Source: Terriglobia bacterium (lineage in GTDB: Bacteria; Acidobacteriota; Terriglobia; Bryobacterales; Bryobacteraceae). From it: DNA of 64,000 nt. The stretch is taken from contig JAIQFS010000026.1 in the NCBI GenBank assembly GCA_020073145.1, positions 1 to 64,000 of the forward strand. The letters are read 5' to 3'. Shown piece after piece: positions 26,419-35,094 of this stretch. Position 1 is the stretch's first letter. Every line of letters begins with the position of its first letter. The position numbers were made by a program, and so were the translations under genes. Below the pieces are notes generated by a model that had not been told where the DNA came from, did not search any database, and saw only the letters and a list, made by a program, of their open reading frames with translations.

Positions 26419-27168
26419 ATGCCCTCGGCAGCCATCCTGGTGCGCGACCTGAAAAAGTCTTACGGACCGGTAGCGGCCGTCAATGGCGTGGATCTGGAAG
26501 TTCCGAGCGGATCGTTCTTCGGGTTTCTCGGTCCCAACGGCGCGGGAAAGTCGACGACCATCCGAATCCTCACCGGCCTGATCCCGGCTGACAGCGGCAC
26601 GGTCGAGATCCTCGGCCGGCGTCTGCCCGAGGACGAACTGGAAATCAAGAAGCGAATCGGCCTGGTGCCCGATGAATCGCTGCTGTTTGACCGCCTCACC
26701 GGCGCGGAATTTCTGGAATTCGTCGGCCGGATGTACGGTCTGGACCGGGCCACCGCCATCAATCGCTCGAGCGGCCTGCTTGACCTTCTGGAACTGGCCA
26801 ACGACCGCAAAATCATCGGTGAATATTCCAAAGGCATGCGAAAACGGGTGGCCATGGCCGCCTCCCTGATCCATCACCCCGATCTGTTTCTGATGGATGA
26901 GCCCTTCGAAGGCGTCGACGCCGTGGGAGCCCGGTTGATGAAAGATATTCTCATCGACCAGGTGCGCCGCGGCGCCACGGTCTTTCTGACTTCTCACGTG
27001 CTCGAAGTGGTGGAACGGCTCTGCGACCGGATCGCCATCATCAACCAGGGGGCGATCGTGACCACCGGCACATTGCAGGAACTCCGCTCCGGCGGCGAAT
27101 CGCTGGAGGACGTCTTCGTACGGGTTCTGGGCGCCGAACGCCAGATCGAACGGCTCGACTGGCTATGA
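26419..27168 (+). CDS. ABC transporter ATP-binding protein
   Basis: A 249-residue ATPase with AGGA before the ATG. Walker A is GPNGAGKST near residue 43. The signature is a variant, EYSKGMRKRVAMAASL, and Walker B with its catalytic glutamate is LFLMDEPFEGVD, followed by the switch histidine in FLTSHVLEVVERL. It belongs to the ABC-2 exporter type and pairs with the permease that overlaps its stop (ATGA). The substrate could be a lipid, polysaccharide or drug; nothing in the sequence decides. Confidence 0.92.
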   Translation: MPSAAILVRDLKKSYGPVAAVNGVDLEVPSGSFFGFLGPNGAGKSTTIRILTGLIPADSGTVEILGRRLPEDELEIKKRIGLVPDESLLFDRLTGAEFLEFVGRMYGLDRATAINRSSGLLDLLELANDRKIIGEYSKGMRKRVAMAASLIHHPDLFLMDEPFEGVDAVGARLMKDILIDQVRRGATVFLTSHVLEVVERLCDRIAIINQGAIVTTGTLQELRSGGESLEDVFVRVLGAERQIERLDWL

Positions 27169-28775
27169 TTTCCGCCATCCTGCGCGCGCAATTGTTGAGC
27201 ATGCGGCTCGGCTCCAGCCGCGGGGCCGCCTTCAGTCTGATTACCGGCGTCATCTGGTACGGCTTCTGGTGTTTCCTGGCATATGCAGTGGAGACCCTGG
27301 CCGCGGCTGCCGACGCCGCCGGGTTGCACACCTGGATTCCCGCGGGCCTATTGCTGATCTGCGTGTACTGGCAGGTGGTGCCGATTCTTTCCGCCAGCAT
27401 GGGATCGGCGCTCGACATGCGCAAACTCCTGGTGTACCCGGCGCCGCACGGCCGTCTGTTCGCGGTGGAAACGCTGCTGCGCCTGGCCACCGCCATGGAG
27501 ATGGTCCTGGTGCTGGCGGGTGGCATTACCGGCCTTACCCGCAACCCGGTCATGGGAGGATGGCACACCGTGCCGCGGCTGTTGCCGCCGATCTTGGTCT
27601 ACATTCTGTTCAATCTCTTCCTGGCCTCCGGAATGCGCAGCTTGCTGGAGCGGCTGCTGGCGCGGCGCCGCGTGCGGGAAATCCTGATTTTCCTATTACT
27701 GATCGGGCTGACCGCGCCGCGCCTGCTGTTTCAGACGAGCGCCGGATCCCTTCCGCTGGGCGGATTCACATCTGTGATTCAGTTTGCGGCGCTGCCATGG
27801 GCCGCCATCGGGCGTGCGGCGTTCGGAGGATCGGAATGGATGACCTTGGCCGTGATCCTCGGCTGGACGCTGGCAGCCGCGTGGTTCGGCCGCGCGCAAT
27901 TCGAGCGCAATCTGCGCTACGATGCGGGGGCGGTGCAGGCCCGCCCGGATGCGGGAGAACGGCCGAACGCGCGGTCATGGAGCGAGCGCTTTTATCGCTC
28001 GCCATCCCATCTGTTTCGCGACCCGTTGGCGAGCGTGATCGAGAAGGAACTGCGCTCTCTTTCCCGGACACCACGCTTTCGCATGGTCTTCGTCATGGGG
28101 TTTTCCTTTGGCCTCATGGTCTGGCTCCCGATGGTCCTAGGCCGCGATGCCGATCCACACGGCGCGGTGGAACGGAATTTCCTTACGGTCGTTTGCGTCT
28201 ACGCGTTGACGCTGCTCGGGCAAGTGACCTATTGGAACTGCTTCGGTTTCGACCGGTCGGCGGTGCAGTTCTATTTTGCAGCTCCGCAGCCGATCTCCCA
28301 GACGCTGATCGGCAAGAACCTCGCCGCCCTGATCTTCATTTACCTGGAAGTGCTGATCCTTATCGGCATCACCGAGGCGCTGCGGGTGGGCTTGAGCCTG
28401 GGCCAGGTGCTGGAAACGCTAGTGGTGGTAGCCATCTGCTCTCTCTACATGATGGCATTCGGCAACATTAGCTCCGTGCAGTACCCGCGCGCGCTCACGC
28501 CGGAGCGAGTTTCGCAGGGCGGCGCATCCGGCCGATTTCAGGCATTGGTATTTATCCTGTATCCCGTGGCGTTGCTGCCGGTATTCCTGGCGTACCTGGC
28601 CCGGTACGCCTTCGATAGCGAAACCGCCTTTGCGGTCGTGTTGTCGGTGGCGGCTGCCCTCGGAGGGGTGATTTACTGGCTCGGGCTGGAGTCCGCGGTC
28701 AAGACCGTGGCCGCCCGTCGCGAACGCATCCTGGTGGACCTGTCCCGAGGCGAAGGCCCGGTCGCCTCGTCGTAG
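27165..28775 (+). CDS. ABC-2 type transporter permease
   Basis: A 536-residue polytopic membrane protein whose ATG overlaps the stop of the ATPase gene. About ten to twelve hydrophobic segments are visible, for example LITGVIWYGFWCFLAYAV, PPILVYILFNLFLASG and VILGWTLAAAWFG. A large soluble loop (about residues 250-300) interrupts them, and a second membrane block follows (MVFVMGFSFGLMVWLPMVL, AALIFIYLEVLILIGITEAL). It is larger than simple ABC-2 permeases and may represent two fused halves. It forms an export complex with the upstream ATPase. Substrate unknown. Confidence 0.85.
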   Translation: MISAILRAQLLSMRLGSSRGAAFSLITGVIWYGFWCFLAYAVETLAAAADAAGLHTWIPAGLLLICVYWQVVPILSASMGSALDMRKLLVYPAPHGRLFAVETLLRLATAMEMVLVLAGGITGLTRNPVMGGWHTVPRLLPPILVYILFNLFLASGMRSLLERLLARRRVREILIFLLLIGLTAPRLLFQTSAGSLPLGGFTSVIQFAALPWAAIGRAAFGGSEWMTLAVILGWTLAAAWFGRAQFERNLRYDAGAVQARPDAGERPNARSWSERFYRSPSHLFRDPLASVIEKELRSLSRTPRFRMVFVMGFSFGLMVWLPMVLGRDADPHGAVERNFLTVVCVYALTLLGQVTYWNCFGFDRSAVQFYFAAPQPISQTLIGKNLAALIFIYLEVLILIGITEALRVGLSLGQVLETLVVVAICSLYMMAFGNISSVQYPRALTPERVSQGGASGRFQALVFILYPVALLPVFLAYLARYAFDSETAFAVVLSVAAALGGVIYWLGLESAVKTVAARRERILVDLSRGEGPVASS

Positions 28776-28794
28776 AACACACTGGCGCCGATTG

Positions 28795-29727
28795 TTACTG
28801 CTTCTTCTTCAGCACTTCTACCAACTCCTGCACGGCGTCGGCGCTCTTCTGCAGCAAAGCTTGCTCGTCCGCCGTGAGTTTGACCTGGTAGATCTGCTCG
28901 ATACCGCGAGATCCCAATTTGCACGGAACACCGACAAATAGCCCGCGAATCCCGTACTCGCCTTCCAGATATGCGGCGCAGGGCAGGACTTTCTTCTTGT
29001 CCTTGAGGATGGATTCCGCCATCTCCACGGCCGCGGCCGAGGGCGCGTAGTAGGCGCTTCCGGTCTTCAGATGCTTCACGATTTCGGCCCCGCCGTTGCG
29101 GGTTCGGTCCACAATGGCGTCGATGGTGGCCTGACTCATGAGTTCCGTCAGTGGGATTCCCGAAACGTTGCTCAGCCTCACCAGCGGCACCATGGTGTCG
29201 CCGTGGCCGCCCATCACTACGCCGGTCACGTTTTCCACGGACACCTTCAATTCCGCGGCGATGAAGGTTCGGAACCGCGCGCTGTCGAGCACCCCCGCCA
29301 TGCCGACGATCCGGTTCTTGCTGAATTTCGACACCCAGTACGCCGTCTGGGCCATGGCGTCCAGTGGATTGGTCACCACAATGATGATGCAGTTGGGCGA
29401 GTACTTGACCACCTGCTCGGTGGCCGCGCGCACCACGTCGTAGTTGGCGATGAGCAGGTCATCACGGCTCATGCCCGGCTTACGCGGAAATCCCGCGGTG
29501 ATGATGGCGAGGTCGGAACTGGCGGTGGGCTCGTAGTCGTTGGCGCCCGTGATCACGCAGTCGTAGCCCTGCACCGGCCCGGACTGGTAGAGATCGAGAC
29601 CTTTGCCTTGGGGGACACCTTCCACCACGTCGACCAGCACGACGTCGGCCAGTTCCTTTTCGACGATGCGCAGCGCGCAGTTCGCGCCCACATTGCCGGC
29701 GCCCACAACCGTGACTTTCTTTCGCAA
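28795..29727 (-). CDS. mdh: Malate dehydrogenase
   Basis: A 310-residue enzyme of the LDH-like malate dehydrogenase type, interconverting malate and oxaloacetate with NAD. The start is a TTG (29727) with AAAGGAG eight bases upstream. The NAD loop is [17 protein letters not shown]. The active-site loop has arginines in [16 protein letters not shown], the aspartate in VLDSARFR and the catalytic histidine in [21 protein letters not shown] identifies malate over lactate dehydrogenase. A TATAAT box lies about 35 bp before the start. Confidence 0.95.
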   Translation of the reverse strand: MRKKVTVVGAGNVGANCALRIVEKELADVVLVDVVEGVPQGKGLDLYQSGPVQGYDCVITGANDYEPTASSDLAIITAGFPRKPGMSRDDLLIANYDVVRAATEQVVKYSPNCIIIVVTNPLDAMAQTAYWVSKFSKNRIVGMAGVLDSARFRTFIAAELKVSVENVTGVVMGGHGDTMVPLVRLSNVSGIPLTELMSQATIDAIVDRTRNGGAEIVKHLKTGSAYYAPSAAAVEMAESILKDKKKVLPCAAYLEGEYGIRGLFVGVPCKLGSRGIEQIYQVKLTADEQALLQKSADAVQELVEVLKKKQ

Positions 29728-29762
29728 GAGAAATGCTCCTTTGGGATGGGAAATGAAAGACG

Positions 29763-29768
29763 ATTATA
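29763..29768 (-). promoter_or_regulatory. Likely -10 box of the mdh promoter
   Basis: A perfect TATAAT on the minus strand, ending about 35 bp before the TTG start of mdh. The expected -35 position 17 bp upstream does not match TTGACA, so recognition may depend on an activator. The rest of the gap 29728-29848 holds nothing else recognisable. Confidence 0.5.
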
Positions 29769-29848
29769 TCAGCCGTAGGTTCGCCGGCTCGCCTCGCCCA
29801 CTCCAGGTACGTCTGATCGGAAGCACCGTTTGCCTGGGAAGCAGCAAG

Positions 29849-31336
29849 CTACCGAGCGACTCGCTCGGATCGCACCTCGGTTCCGGACCTCCGAAACTCA
29901 AAGCGCAAACGCCACTTCCTGGCAGCGTCCCGGCCGTCGGGCACGAATTTCCATCCCCGGGCAGCCTGCACAGCGAGTTGCTCGAAATACCGGCTTCTTC
30001 CGGCGGGGTCGGCCTTGGCTTCCACGACGTTACCCGCGGCATCAACCTGAACCTCAAGCTGGATCTTGACCTTACCCTGAATGGTACTTCTTGCCTTTCC
30101 GGGCACATCGGGCAAGACCTGATGAATGATGGCATCGGAACCGGCGGCACGGGCTGGAGGCGCCGGCCGTGAAATGACAGGCTCGGGAACGACCGATTCG
30201 GAAGTAGGACGGGGTGGCGGCGCAATGCGTGGAACGACGGTGCCGGAAGCGATCGGGGCTGCCGGGCTTTTCGTTTTCGGTTTGGATCCGAATGGCGACG
30301 GACGCCCTCCATCGGTCCTCTTGACGACCTCTACCGGTTTAGCCGGCACAGGCACAGGCTTTGGTCTTGGCTGTGCCTGTTGAGGTCTTGGCAGTGCCTG
30401 TTGAGGAGGAGGGGAAACCGACGGCTCTGTGGCCGGGTTCCGGTGCAAGAGCGTGGAGCCAATCAGCACCGCAGCCAGAACCCCACCGAGACTGACCAAG
30501 GGTACGACGTAGCGGGGCCTGGCCGCGGTCTTGGCCGGCGGGACCGCCACGGGCGCGGGCGCACCGGAAAAGCCTTGCGTCAGACTTGCGGCAATCCAGG
30601 ACACCGTCCAGCGGCGCTGGGGATTCTCTTGCAGGGCGTTGCGTGCGATTTCCAGAAACGGCGCCGGCAGCGTCTCCGGCAGGTCGAGCTTTCTCGCTTC
30701 GCCGCCCGCCCCAACGGGGAGATGTTGCGTCAGAACCTCAACCATCGTCATGGCGAGCATCCACACATCGCCCGACGGCGCGATGATGTCCCGGTCCAAC
30801 TCGGGAGGATCGTAAAGGCTCCGCGTTCGCGAACCGCCGGACGGTTCTCCCATCCGGCAGAGCCGGTCGCTCGAGATCTTGACCTGATCGTCGACGGCCA
30901 TGATGTTGGCCGGCTTCAGGTGTCCATGCACGTATCCCTGGCCGTGAAGGTACGCCAAAGCCTCCAGCGTAGACGCCAGCACCTCGCGTGTTTCCGCGGC
31001 TGTGAGGGAGCGCTGGGGAATGACTTGTGACAGATCCTCCGGAGCATACTCCATGACCACATAAAGTAGACACTGGCCGTCGTGCTGCCACAGTCCCGCC
31101 TGAAAGATTCGGATCAGGCGGGGATGAGACAGTTGCGCCGCGGATTCCACGCGGGACAGCTGCTGCCGGGCCTCATCCGGCTCAACCGGGATCAGCTTGA
31201 CCGCCGCCTGTTGGGGCTCGGGAGCTCCAAATTCCGTGAGGAATACGGCGGCGTCGGCGCTGCCACCCAGATACTGGCGGAGAGGGAACTTGCCGTCGAG
31301 GACCTGGCCTTCCCACTGTTTCCAAGTCTCACTCAT
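29849..31336 (-). CDS. Pseudokinase-TM-TonB C-terminal fusion protein
   Basis: A 495-residue protein with AGAGGAA before the ATG. Residues 15-255 form a Hanks-type kinase fold: ATP lysine K47 (QAAVKLI), VVMEYAPEDLSQVI, helix-F aspartate in SGDVWMLAMTMVEVL. The catalytic loop reads HGHLKPAN, so the HRD aspartate is His139, and the DFG aspartate-phenylalanine-glycine is replaced by SSDRL (155-159). Catalysis is therefore unlikely. One membrane helix spans about 277-297. A Pro-rich stretch (303-398) leads to a TonB C-terminal domain (about 403-485: GKVKIQLEVQVDAAGNVVEA...). It probably links a cytoplasmic signal to outer-membrane receptors or the envelope. Confidence 0.85.
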   Translation of the reverse strand: MSETWKQWEGQVLDGKFPLRQYLGGSADAAVFLTEFGAPEPQQAAVKLIPVEPDEARQQLSRVESAAQLSHPRLIRIFQAGLWQHDGQCLLYVVMEYAPEDLSQVIPQRSLTAAETREVLASTLEALAYLHGQGYVHGHLKPANIMAVDDQVKISSDRLCRMGEPSGGSRTRSLYDPPELDRDIIAPSGDVWMLAMTMVEVLTQHLPVGAGGEARKLDLPETLPAPFLEIARNALQENPQRRWTVSWIAASLTQGFSGAPAPVAVPPAKTAARPRYVVPLVSLGGVLAAVLIGSTLLHRNPATEPSVSPPPQQALPRPQQAQPRPKPVPVPAKPVEVVKRTDGGRPSPFGSKPKTKSPAAPIASGTVVPRIAPPPRPTSESVVPEPVISRPAPPARAAGSDAIIHQVLPDVPGKARSTIQGKVKIQLEVQVDAAGNVVEAKADPAGRSRYFEQLAVQAARGWKFVPDGRDAARKWRLRFEFRRSGTEVRSERVAR

Positions 31337-31357
31337 CGCCAGATTCCTCTTGAGCTT

Positions 31358-31363
31358 ATTGTA
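31358..31363 (-). promoter_or_regulatory. Possible -10 box for the pseudokinase-TonB gene
   Basis: TACAAT on the minus strand, 21 bp before the ATG at 31336, with the Shine-Dalgarno AGAGGAA between them. No good -35 hexamer is seen, as the upstream sequence belongs to the end of the ArsR-methyltransferase gene. Confidence 0.35.
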
Positions 31364-31398
31364 GCGGCCGAGGCATGGCCGCGTTGCGCAAGGCCTGT

Positions 31399-32313
31399 CT
31401 ACTTTTCTCCGGTGGCGAGCATCGTCTCCAGGTAGGGCGGCTCCTGCTCGCGGAATACGATGGCCGCTTCTACGTTACGAAATCCAGAGCCCTTCAGATA
31501 CCGCTCGATCTCCAGCTCCGAAAACCCCAACCATAAGTCCGCGTACATCTCGCGCGCTTCTTCGAAATGGTGGCGGTTGAGATCGAGGATCGCGATGCGC
31601 CCGCCCGGCTTGAGGATGCGCCACGCCTCGGTCACGGCCCGCTCGGGGTGGCGGGCGTGGTGGAGCGCCTGGCTCAAGAAGGCCAGGTCCACCGTCCCGC
31701 TGCGAATCGGCACGTCTTCCAATTCGCCCAGCCGGTATTCCAGGTTGCTCATCCCGTGCTTCTTGGCCAGCCCCGAGCCGAATTCCACCATTTTCTCGGA
31801 GTTGTCGATGGCAATCACTTTCTTGGCGCGCTGCGCCATCAATTGCGCGATGGTGCCTTCTCCGGCGCCAAGGTCCGCAATCACCAGCGGCGGCATCAAC
31901 CTCAACAGTGCCTCGGCGATCCCTTGCCACGACCGTCCCGGCACATACTGCCGGCCGAATTTGCCAGCCAGTTCGTCAAAATAGCGGCGAACCTTGTCCT
32001 GTCTCCGGCGCAGCGCCAGCCGGAGAGCGTCCCGATCCTGCTCGGTTTCCGGCACCTCCCGCGCGGCCTGCCGTAGGAGATCCATCATCTCGGCGGGGGC
32101 CACCAGACGATAGAACGCGTTCTTCCCGGTGCGGCGGTCGTCCACCAACCCAGCCTGTTTGAGCTGCGACAGGTGTGTCGAAATCTGGCTTTGCCCCTTC
32201 CCCAGAATCTCCTGGAGTTCGGCCACAGAAAGCTCTTCCTGCTCCAGTAAGAGCATGAGCCGCAACCGGTTAGGGTCGCCTACCAGGCGCAACGATTTGA
32301 GGATTGACGCCAT
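31399..32313 (-). CDS. ArsR-family regulator fused to a SAM-binding methyltransferase domain (SahR-like)
   Basis: A 304-residue two-domain protein. Residues 1-75 are an ArsR/SmtB winged helix (LVGDPNRLRLMLLLEQEELSV, recognition helix GQSQISTHLSQLKQAGLV), with no metal-binding cysteines. Residues 100-260 are a class I methyltransferase fold with motif I VIADLGAGEGTIAQL (145-153) and an ALHHARHPERA loop. Divergent orientation to ahcY-metK with a palindrome between them suggests it senses S-adenosylhomocysteine or SAM and represses the operon, as the ArsR-methyltransferase fusion SahR is reported to do in Proteobacteria. Effector and targets are inferred. Confidence 0.87.
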   Translation of the reverse strand: MASILKSLRLVGDPNRLRLMLLLEQEELSVAELQEILGKGQSQISTHLSQLKQAGLVDDRRTGKNAFYRLVAPAEMMDLLRQAAREVPETEQDRDALRLALRRRQDKVRRYFDELAGKFGRQYVPGRSWQGIAEALLRLMPPLVIADLGAGEGTIAQLMAQRAKKVIAIDNSEKMVEFGSGLAKKHGMSNLEYRLGELEDVPIRSGTVDLAFLSQALHHARHPERAVTEAWRILKPGGRIAILDLNRHHFEEAREMYADLWLGFSELEIERYLKGSGFRNVEAAIVFREQEPPYLETMLATGEK

Positions 32314-32331
32314 CCCTACGGATAGTATAAT
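32304..32331 (+). promoter_or_regulatory. Sigma70-type promoter of ahcY-metK
   Basis: TTGACG (32304-32309) and a perfect TATAAT (32326-32331) are separated by 16 bp and lie 43 bp before the ahcY ATG. The -35 lies just upstream of, and the spacer overlaps, the first codons of the divergent regulator gene, so polymerase binding here could also affect that gene. Confidence 0.75.
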
Positions 32332-32355
32332 ATCAACCTATCAAGATTTGTTGAT
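32332..32355. promoter_or_regulatory. Candidate operator for the ArsR-methyltransferase regulator
   Basis: ATCAAGATTTGTTGAT at 32340-32355 is an inverted repeat, ATCAA-N6-TTGAT. A third half-site, ATCAAC, lies at 32332-32337 directly after the -10 box. The block covers the expected transcription start of ahcY, so a bound regulator would block initiation. Its place between the regulator and ahcY is the main functional argument. Confidence 0.6.
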
Positions 32356-32373
32356 GCGAGGAAATTGAAAAGC

Positions 32374-33795
32374 ATGAGTACTGCGACGCTGAACTCGACT
32401 GAGTACAAAGTAGCCGACCTGGCACTCGCCGATTGGGGCCGCAAGGAGATCTCAATTGCCGAGCACGAGATGCCCGGACTGATGTCCATCCGGCGCAAGT
32501 ACGCCAAGTCGAAGCCGCTGGCGGGCGTGCGGATCACCGGCTCACTGCACATGACCATCCAGACCGCGGTGCTGATTGAGACCCTGGTGGATCTGGGCGC
32601 GTCGGTGCGTTGGGCCAGCTGCAACATCTTTTCCACGCAGGACCACGCGGCTTCGGCCATCGCAGCAGCGGGCGTGCCGGTCTTCGCATGGAAGGGCGAG
32701 TCCCTGGAGGAGTACTGGTGGTGCACCTACCAGGCCCTCAGCCACCCCAACGGCAAAGGTCCTCAGCTCATCGTCGATGATGGCGGCGACGCGACGCTGC
32801 TGATCCACAAAGGGTACGAATTAGAGAACGGCAGCAAGTGGGTGGATTCGCCGTCCGAAGCTCACGAAGAGAAGGTCATCAAGGATCTGTTGAAGCAGGT
32901 CTACAAAGAGAACCCCAAGCGCTGGCACGATATTGCCAAGGAATGGCGCGGCGTCTCCGAAGAGACCACGACCGGTGTGCACCGGTTATACAAGATGCAC
33001 GAAGCCGGCTTGCTGCTGGTCCCTTCGATCAACGTGAACGACTCGGTCACGAAATCCAAGTTCGACAATCTGTACGGCTGCCGCGAATCGCTGGCGGACG
33101 GCATCAAGCGCGCGACGGACGTCATGATGGGCGGCAAAGTCGCGGTGATCTGCGGATATGGCGACGTCGGCAAGGGCTCGGCGCACTCGCTACGCGGCAT
33201 GGGCGCGCGCGTGGTGGTCACCGAAATCGACCCCATCAACGCCTTGCAGGCCGCCATGGAAGGCTTTGAAGTCACGACCGTCGAAGACACGCTGGGCCGC
33301 GGCGATATTTACGTCACCTGCACCGGCAACCTGGACATCATCACGGCCGATCACATGGCAAAGATGAAAGACCAGGCCATCGTCTGCAACATCGGCCACT
33401 TCGATAACGAAATCCAGATGGATAAGCTGGCGGCCTCGGGCGCCAAGCGCACCAACATCAAGCCGCAGGTGGATATGTACACGTTCGCCAATGGCAACAG
33501 CATCTTTGTCCTGGCCGAAGGCCGCCTGGTCAACCTGGGTTGCGCCACCGGCCACCCCAGCTTCGTGATGAGCAACAGCTTCTCCAACCAGACGCTGGCC
33601 CAGCTCGACCTGTGGAAGAACAAAGATACCTACAAACCGGGTGTGTACACACTGCCCAAGAAACTCGATGAGGAAGTGGCGCGCCTGCACCTGGAAAAGA
33701 TCGGGGCGAAGCTGACGACGCTGTCCAAAAAGCAGGCCGACTATCTCGGCGTGCCCGTGGAAGGCCCCTACAAACCGGATCACTACCGGTACTAG
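32374..33795 (+). CDS. ahcY: Adenosylhomocysteinase
   Basis: 473 residues from the ATG at 32374, with GAGGAA ten bases upstream; a TTG three codons earlier is less likely. It hydrolyses S-adenosylhomocysteine to homocysteine and adenosine, removing the inhibitor left by SAM methyltransferases. Substrate residues lie in [18 protein letters not shown] and [12 protein letters not shown]. The NAD-binding loop is [18 protein letters not shown], and the C-terminal KPDHYRY is diagnostic. The roughly 40-residue insert (KNPKRW region) fits the longer bacterial form. It forms an operon with metK 40 bp downstream. Confidence 0.97.
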   Translation: MSTATLNSTEYKVADLALADWGRKEISIAEHEMPGLMSIRRKYAKSKPLAGVRITGSLHMTIQTAVLIETLVDLGASVRWASCNIFSTQDHAASAIAAAGVPVFAWKGESLEEYWWCTYQALSHPNGKGPQLIVDDGGDATLLIHKGYELENGSKWVDSPSEAHEEKVIKDLLKQVYKENPKRWHDIAKEWRGVSEETTTGVHRLYKMHEAGLLLVPSINVNDSVTKSKFDNLYGCRESLADGIKRATDVMMGGKVAVICGYGDVGKGSAHSLRGMGARVVVTEIDPINALQAAMEGFEVTTVEDTLGRGDIYVTCTGNLDIITADHMAKMKDQAIVCNIGHFDNEIQMDKLAASGAKRTNIKPQVDMYTFANGNSIFVLAEGRLVNLGCATGHPSFVMSNSFSNQTLAQLDLWKNKDTYKPGVYTLPKKLDEEVARLHLEKIGAKLTTLSKKQADYLGVPVEGPYKPDHYRY

Positions 33796-33835
33796 AATGA
33801 AACGCTAACGGTCTTCAAAACCGCAGGAGGAGAAC

Positions 33836-35005
33836 TTGGCAGACACGCAAAGATACTTATTCACGTCGGAATCCGTCACGGAAGGTCATCCGGACAAGAT
33901 CGCCGACCAGGTTTCAGACGCAGTTCTGGACGCCGCACTTGCCGGCGATCCGATGAGCCGCGTCGCCTGCGAGACGCTGGTGACCACCGGAACGTGCATT
34001 GTGGCCGGCGAAATCACGACCAAGGCCGTCATCGATGTGCCCAAGCTGGCCCGCGCCACCATCAACGAGATCGGCTACAACGACGCCACCTACGGCTACG
34101 ACGGCAACACGTGCGGCGTGTTCAACCTGATCCAGACGCAGTCGCCCGACATCTCCATGGGCGTGGACACCGGCGGCGCCGGCGACCAGGGCCTGATGTT
34201 TGGCTACGCGTGCGATGAAACGGCCGAGCTGATGCCGCTACCGATCGAGATGGCGCACAAGCTGGTGCAACGCCTGTCGGTCGCGCGTCGCGAAGGCATC
34301 CTCAAGTTCCTCCGTCCCGACGGCAAGAGCCAGGTGTCGGTGGAGTACGTGGATAACAAGCCGAAGCGCATTGAAGCGGTGGTGATTTCGACTCAGCATG
34401 CTCCCGAAGTCAGCACCGAAGAGCTGCGCAAGGAGATCAAGAAACACATCATCGACGCCATCGTTCCGCAGAACATGGTGGATTCGCAGACCAAGTACCA
34501 CATCAACCCGACCGGCCGGTTCGTAATCGGCGGTCCCAACGGCGATACCGGTCTGACCGGCCGCAAGATCATCGTCGACACCTACGGCGGCATGGGCCGT
34601 CACGGCGGCGGCGCGTTCTCCGGTAAGGATCCGACCAAGGTCGATCGCTCCGCCTGCTACATGGCGCGCTGGATCGCCAAAAACCTGGTGGCGGCCAAGC
34701 TCGCTTCGCGCTGCGAAGTGCAACTGGCCTACGCCATCGGCGTGGCCGAACCGGTTTCCGTCACGGTGAATACCTTCGGCACCGGAGCCATCGCGGACTC
34801 GCAGTTCACCAGCCTGGTTCGCGAAAACTTCAAGCTGACTCCCAAGGGGATCATCGAGACTCTGAACCTGCGCCGTCCGATCTACCGCAAGACGGCAGCC
34901 TTCGGCCACTTCGGCCGCAATGAACCAACCTTCAGCTGGGAAGCTACCAACAAAGCCGACGCCCTCAAGGAACAGGCCGGCGTGGCTCACGCTTCCGCAA
35001 AGTAA
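33836..35005 (+). CDS. metK: S-adenosylmethionine synthetase
   Basis: A 389-residue enzyme making SAM from methionine and ATP. It starts at a TTG with a strong GGAGGAG upstream. Signatures are [17 protein letters not shown] (metal and ATP binding), [12 protein letters not shown] and the phosphate loop [16 protein letters not shown]. Together with ahcY it completes the SAM-use and SAH-removal steps under one promoter. A perfect hairpin follows the stop. Confidence 0.97.
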   Translation: MADTQRYLFTSESVTEGHPDKIADQVSDAVLDAALAGDPMSRVACETLVTTGTCIVAGEITTKAVIDVPKLARATINEIGYNDATYGYDGNTCGVFNLIQTQSPDISMGVDTGGAGDQGLMFGYACDETAELMPLPIEMAHKLVQRLSVARREGILKFLRPDGKSQVSVEYVDNKPKRIEAVVISTQHAPEVSTEELRKEIKKHIIDAIVPQNMVDSQTKYHINPTGRFVIGGPNGDTGLTGRKIIVDTYGGMGRHGGGAFSGKDPTKVDRSACYMARWIAKNLVAAKLASRCEVQLAYAIGVAEPVSVTVNTFGTGAIADSQFTSLVRENFKLTPKGIIETLNLRRPIYRKTAAFGHFGRNEPTFSWEATNKADALKEQAGVAHASAK

Positions 35006-35016
35006 GCCGTTGTCCC

Positions 35017-35048
35017 GAGGCATGCCCGGCTTTTGCCGGGCATGCCTC
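35017..35048. terminator. Perfect 14-bp hairpin after metK
   Basis: GAGGCATGCCCGGC (35017-35030), a TTTT loop, and its exact complement (35035-35048) lie 11 bp after the metK stop. A T-run does not follow on either side, so it is not a textbook intrinsic terminator. Its place between convergent genes suggests a bidirectional or Rho-assisted transcription end, or mRNA 3'-end protection. Confidence 0.65.
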
Positions 35049-35094
35049 TCCTCCCCAAGCCTCCTGAACCGCCCGTCTTCGCAATCGTGTAGAC

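Noticed and set aside
29852-29868. CCGAGCG/CGCTCGG hairpin at the end of the pseudokinase gene
   Set aside because: It lies just inside the coding end with no T-run after it on the minus strand, so termination is not supported.
33809-33823. CGGTCTTCAAAACCG resembles a tRNA-Sec anticodon arm
   Set aside because: The gap between ahcY and metK is only 40 bp, far too short for a tRNA, and no acceptor or T arm is present. The stem is just four pairs. Chance match.
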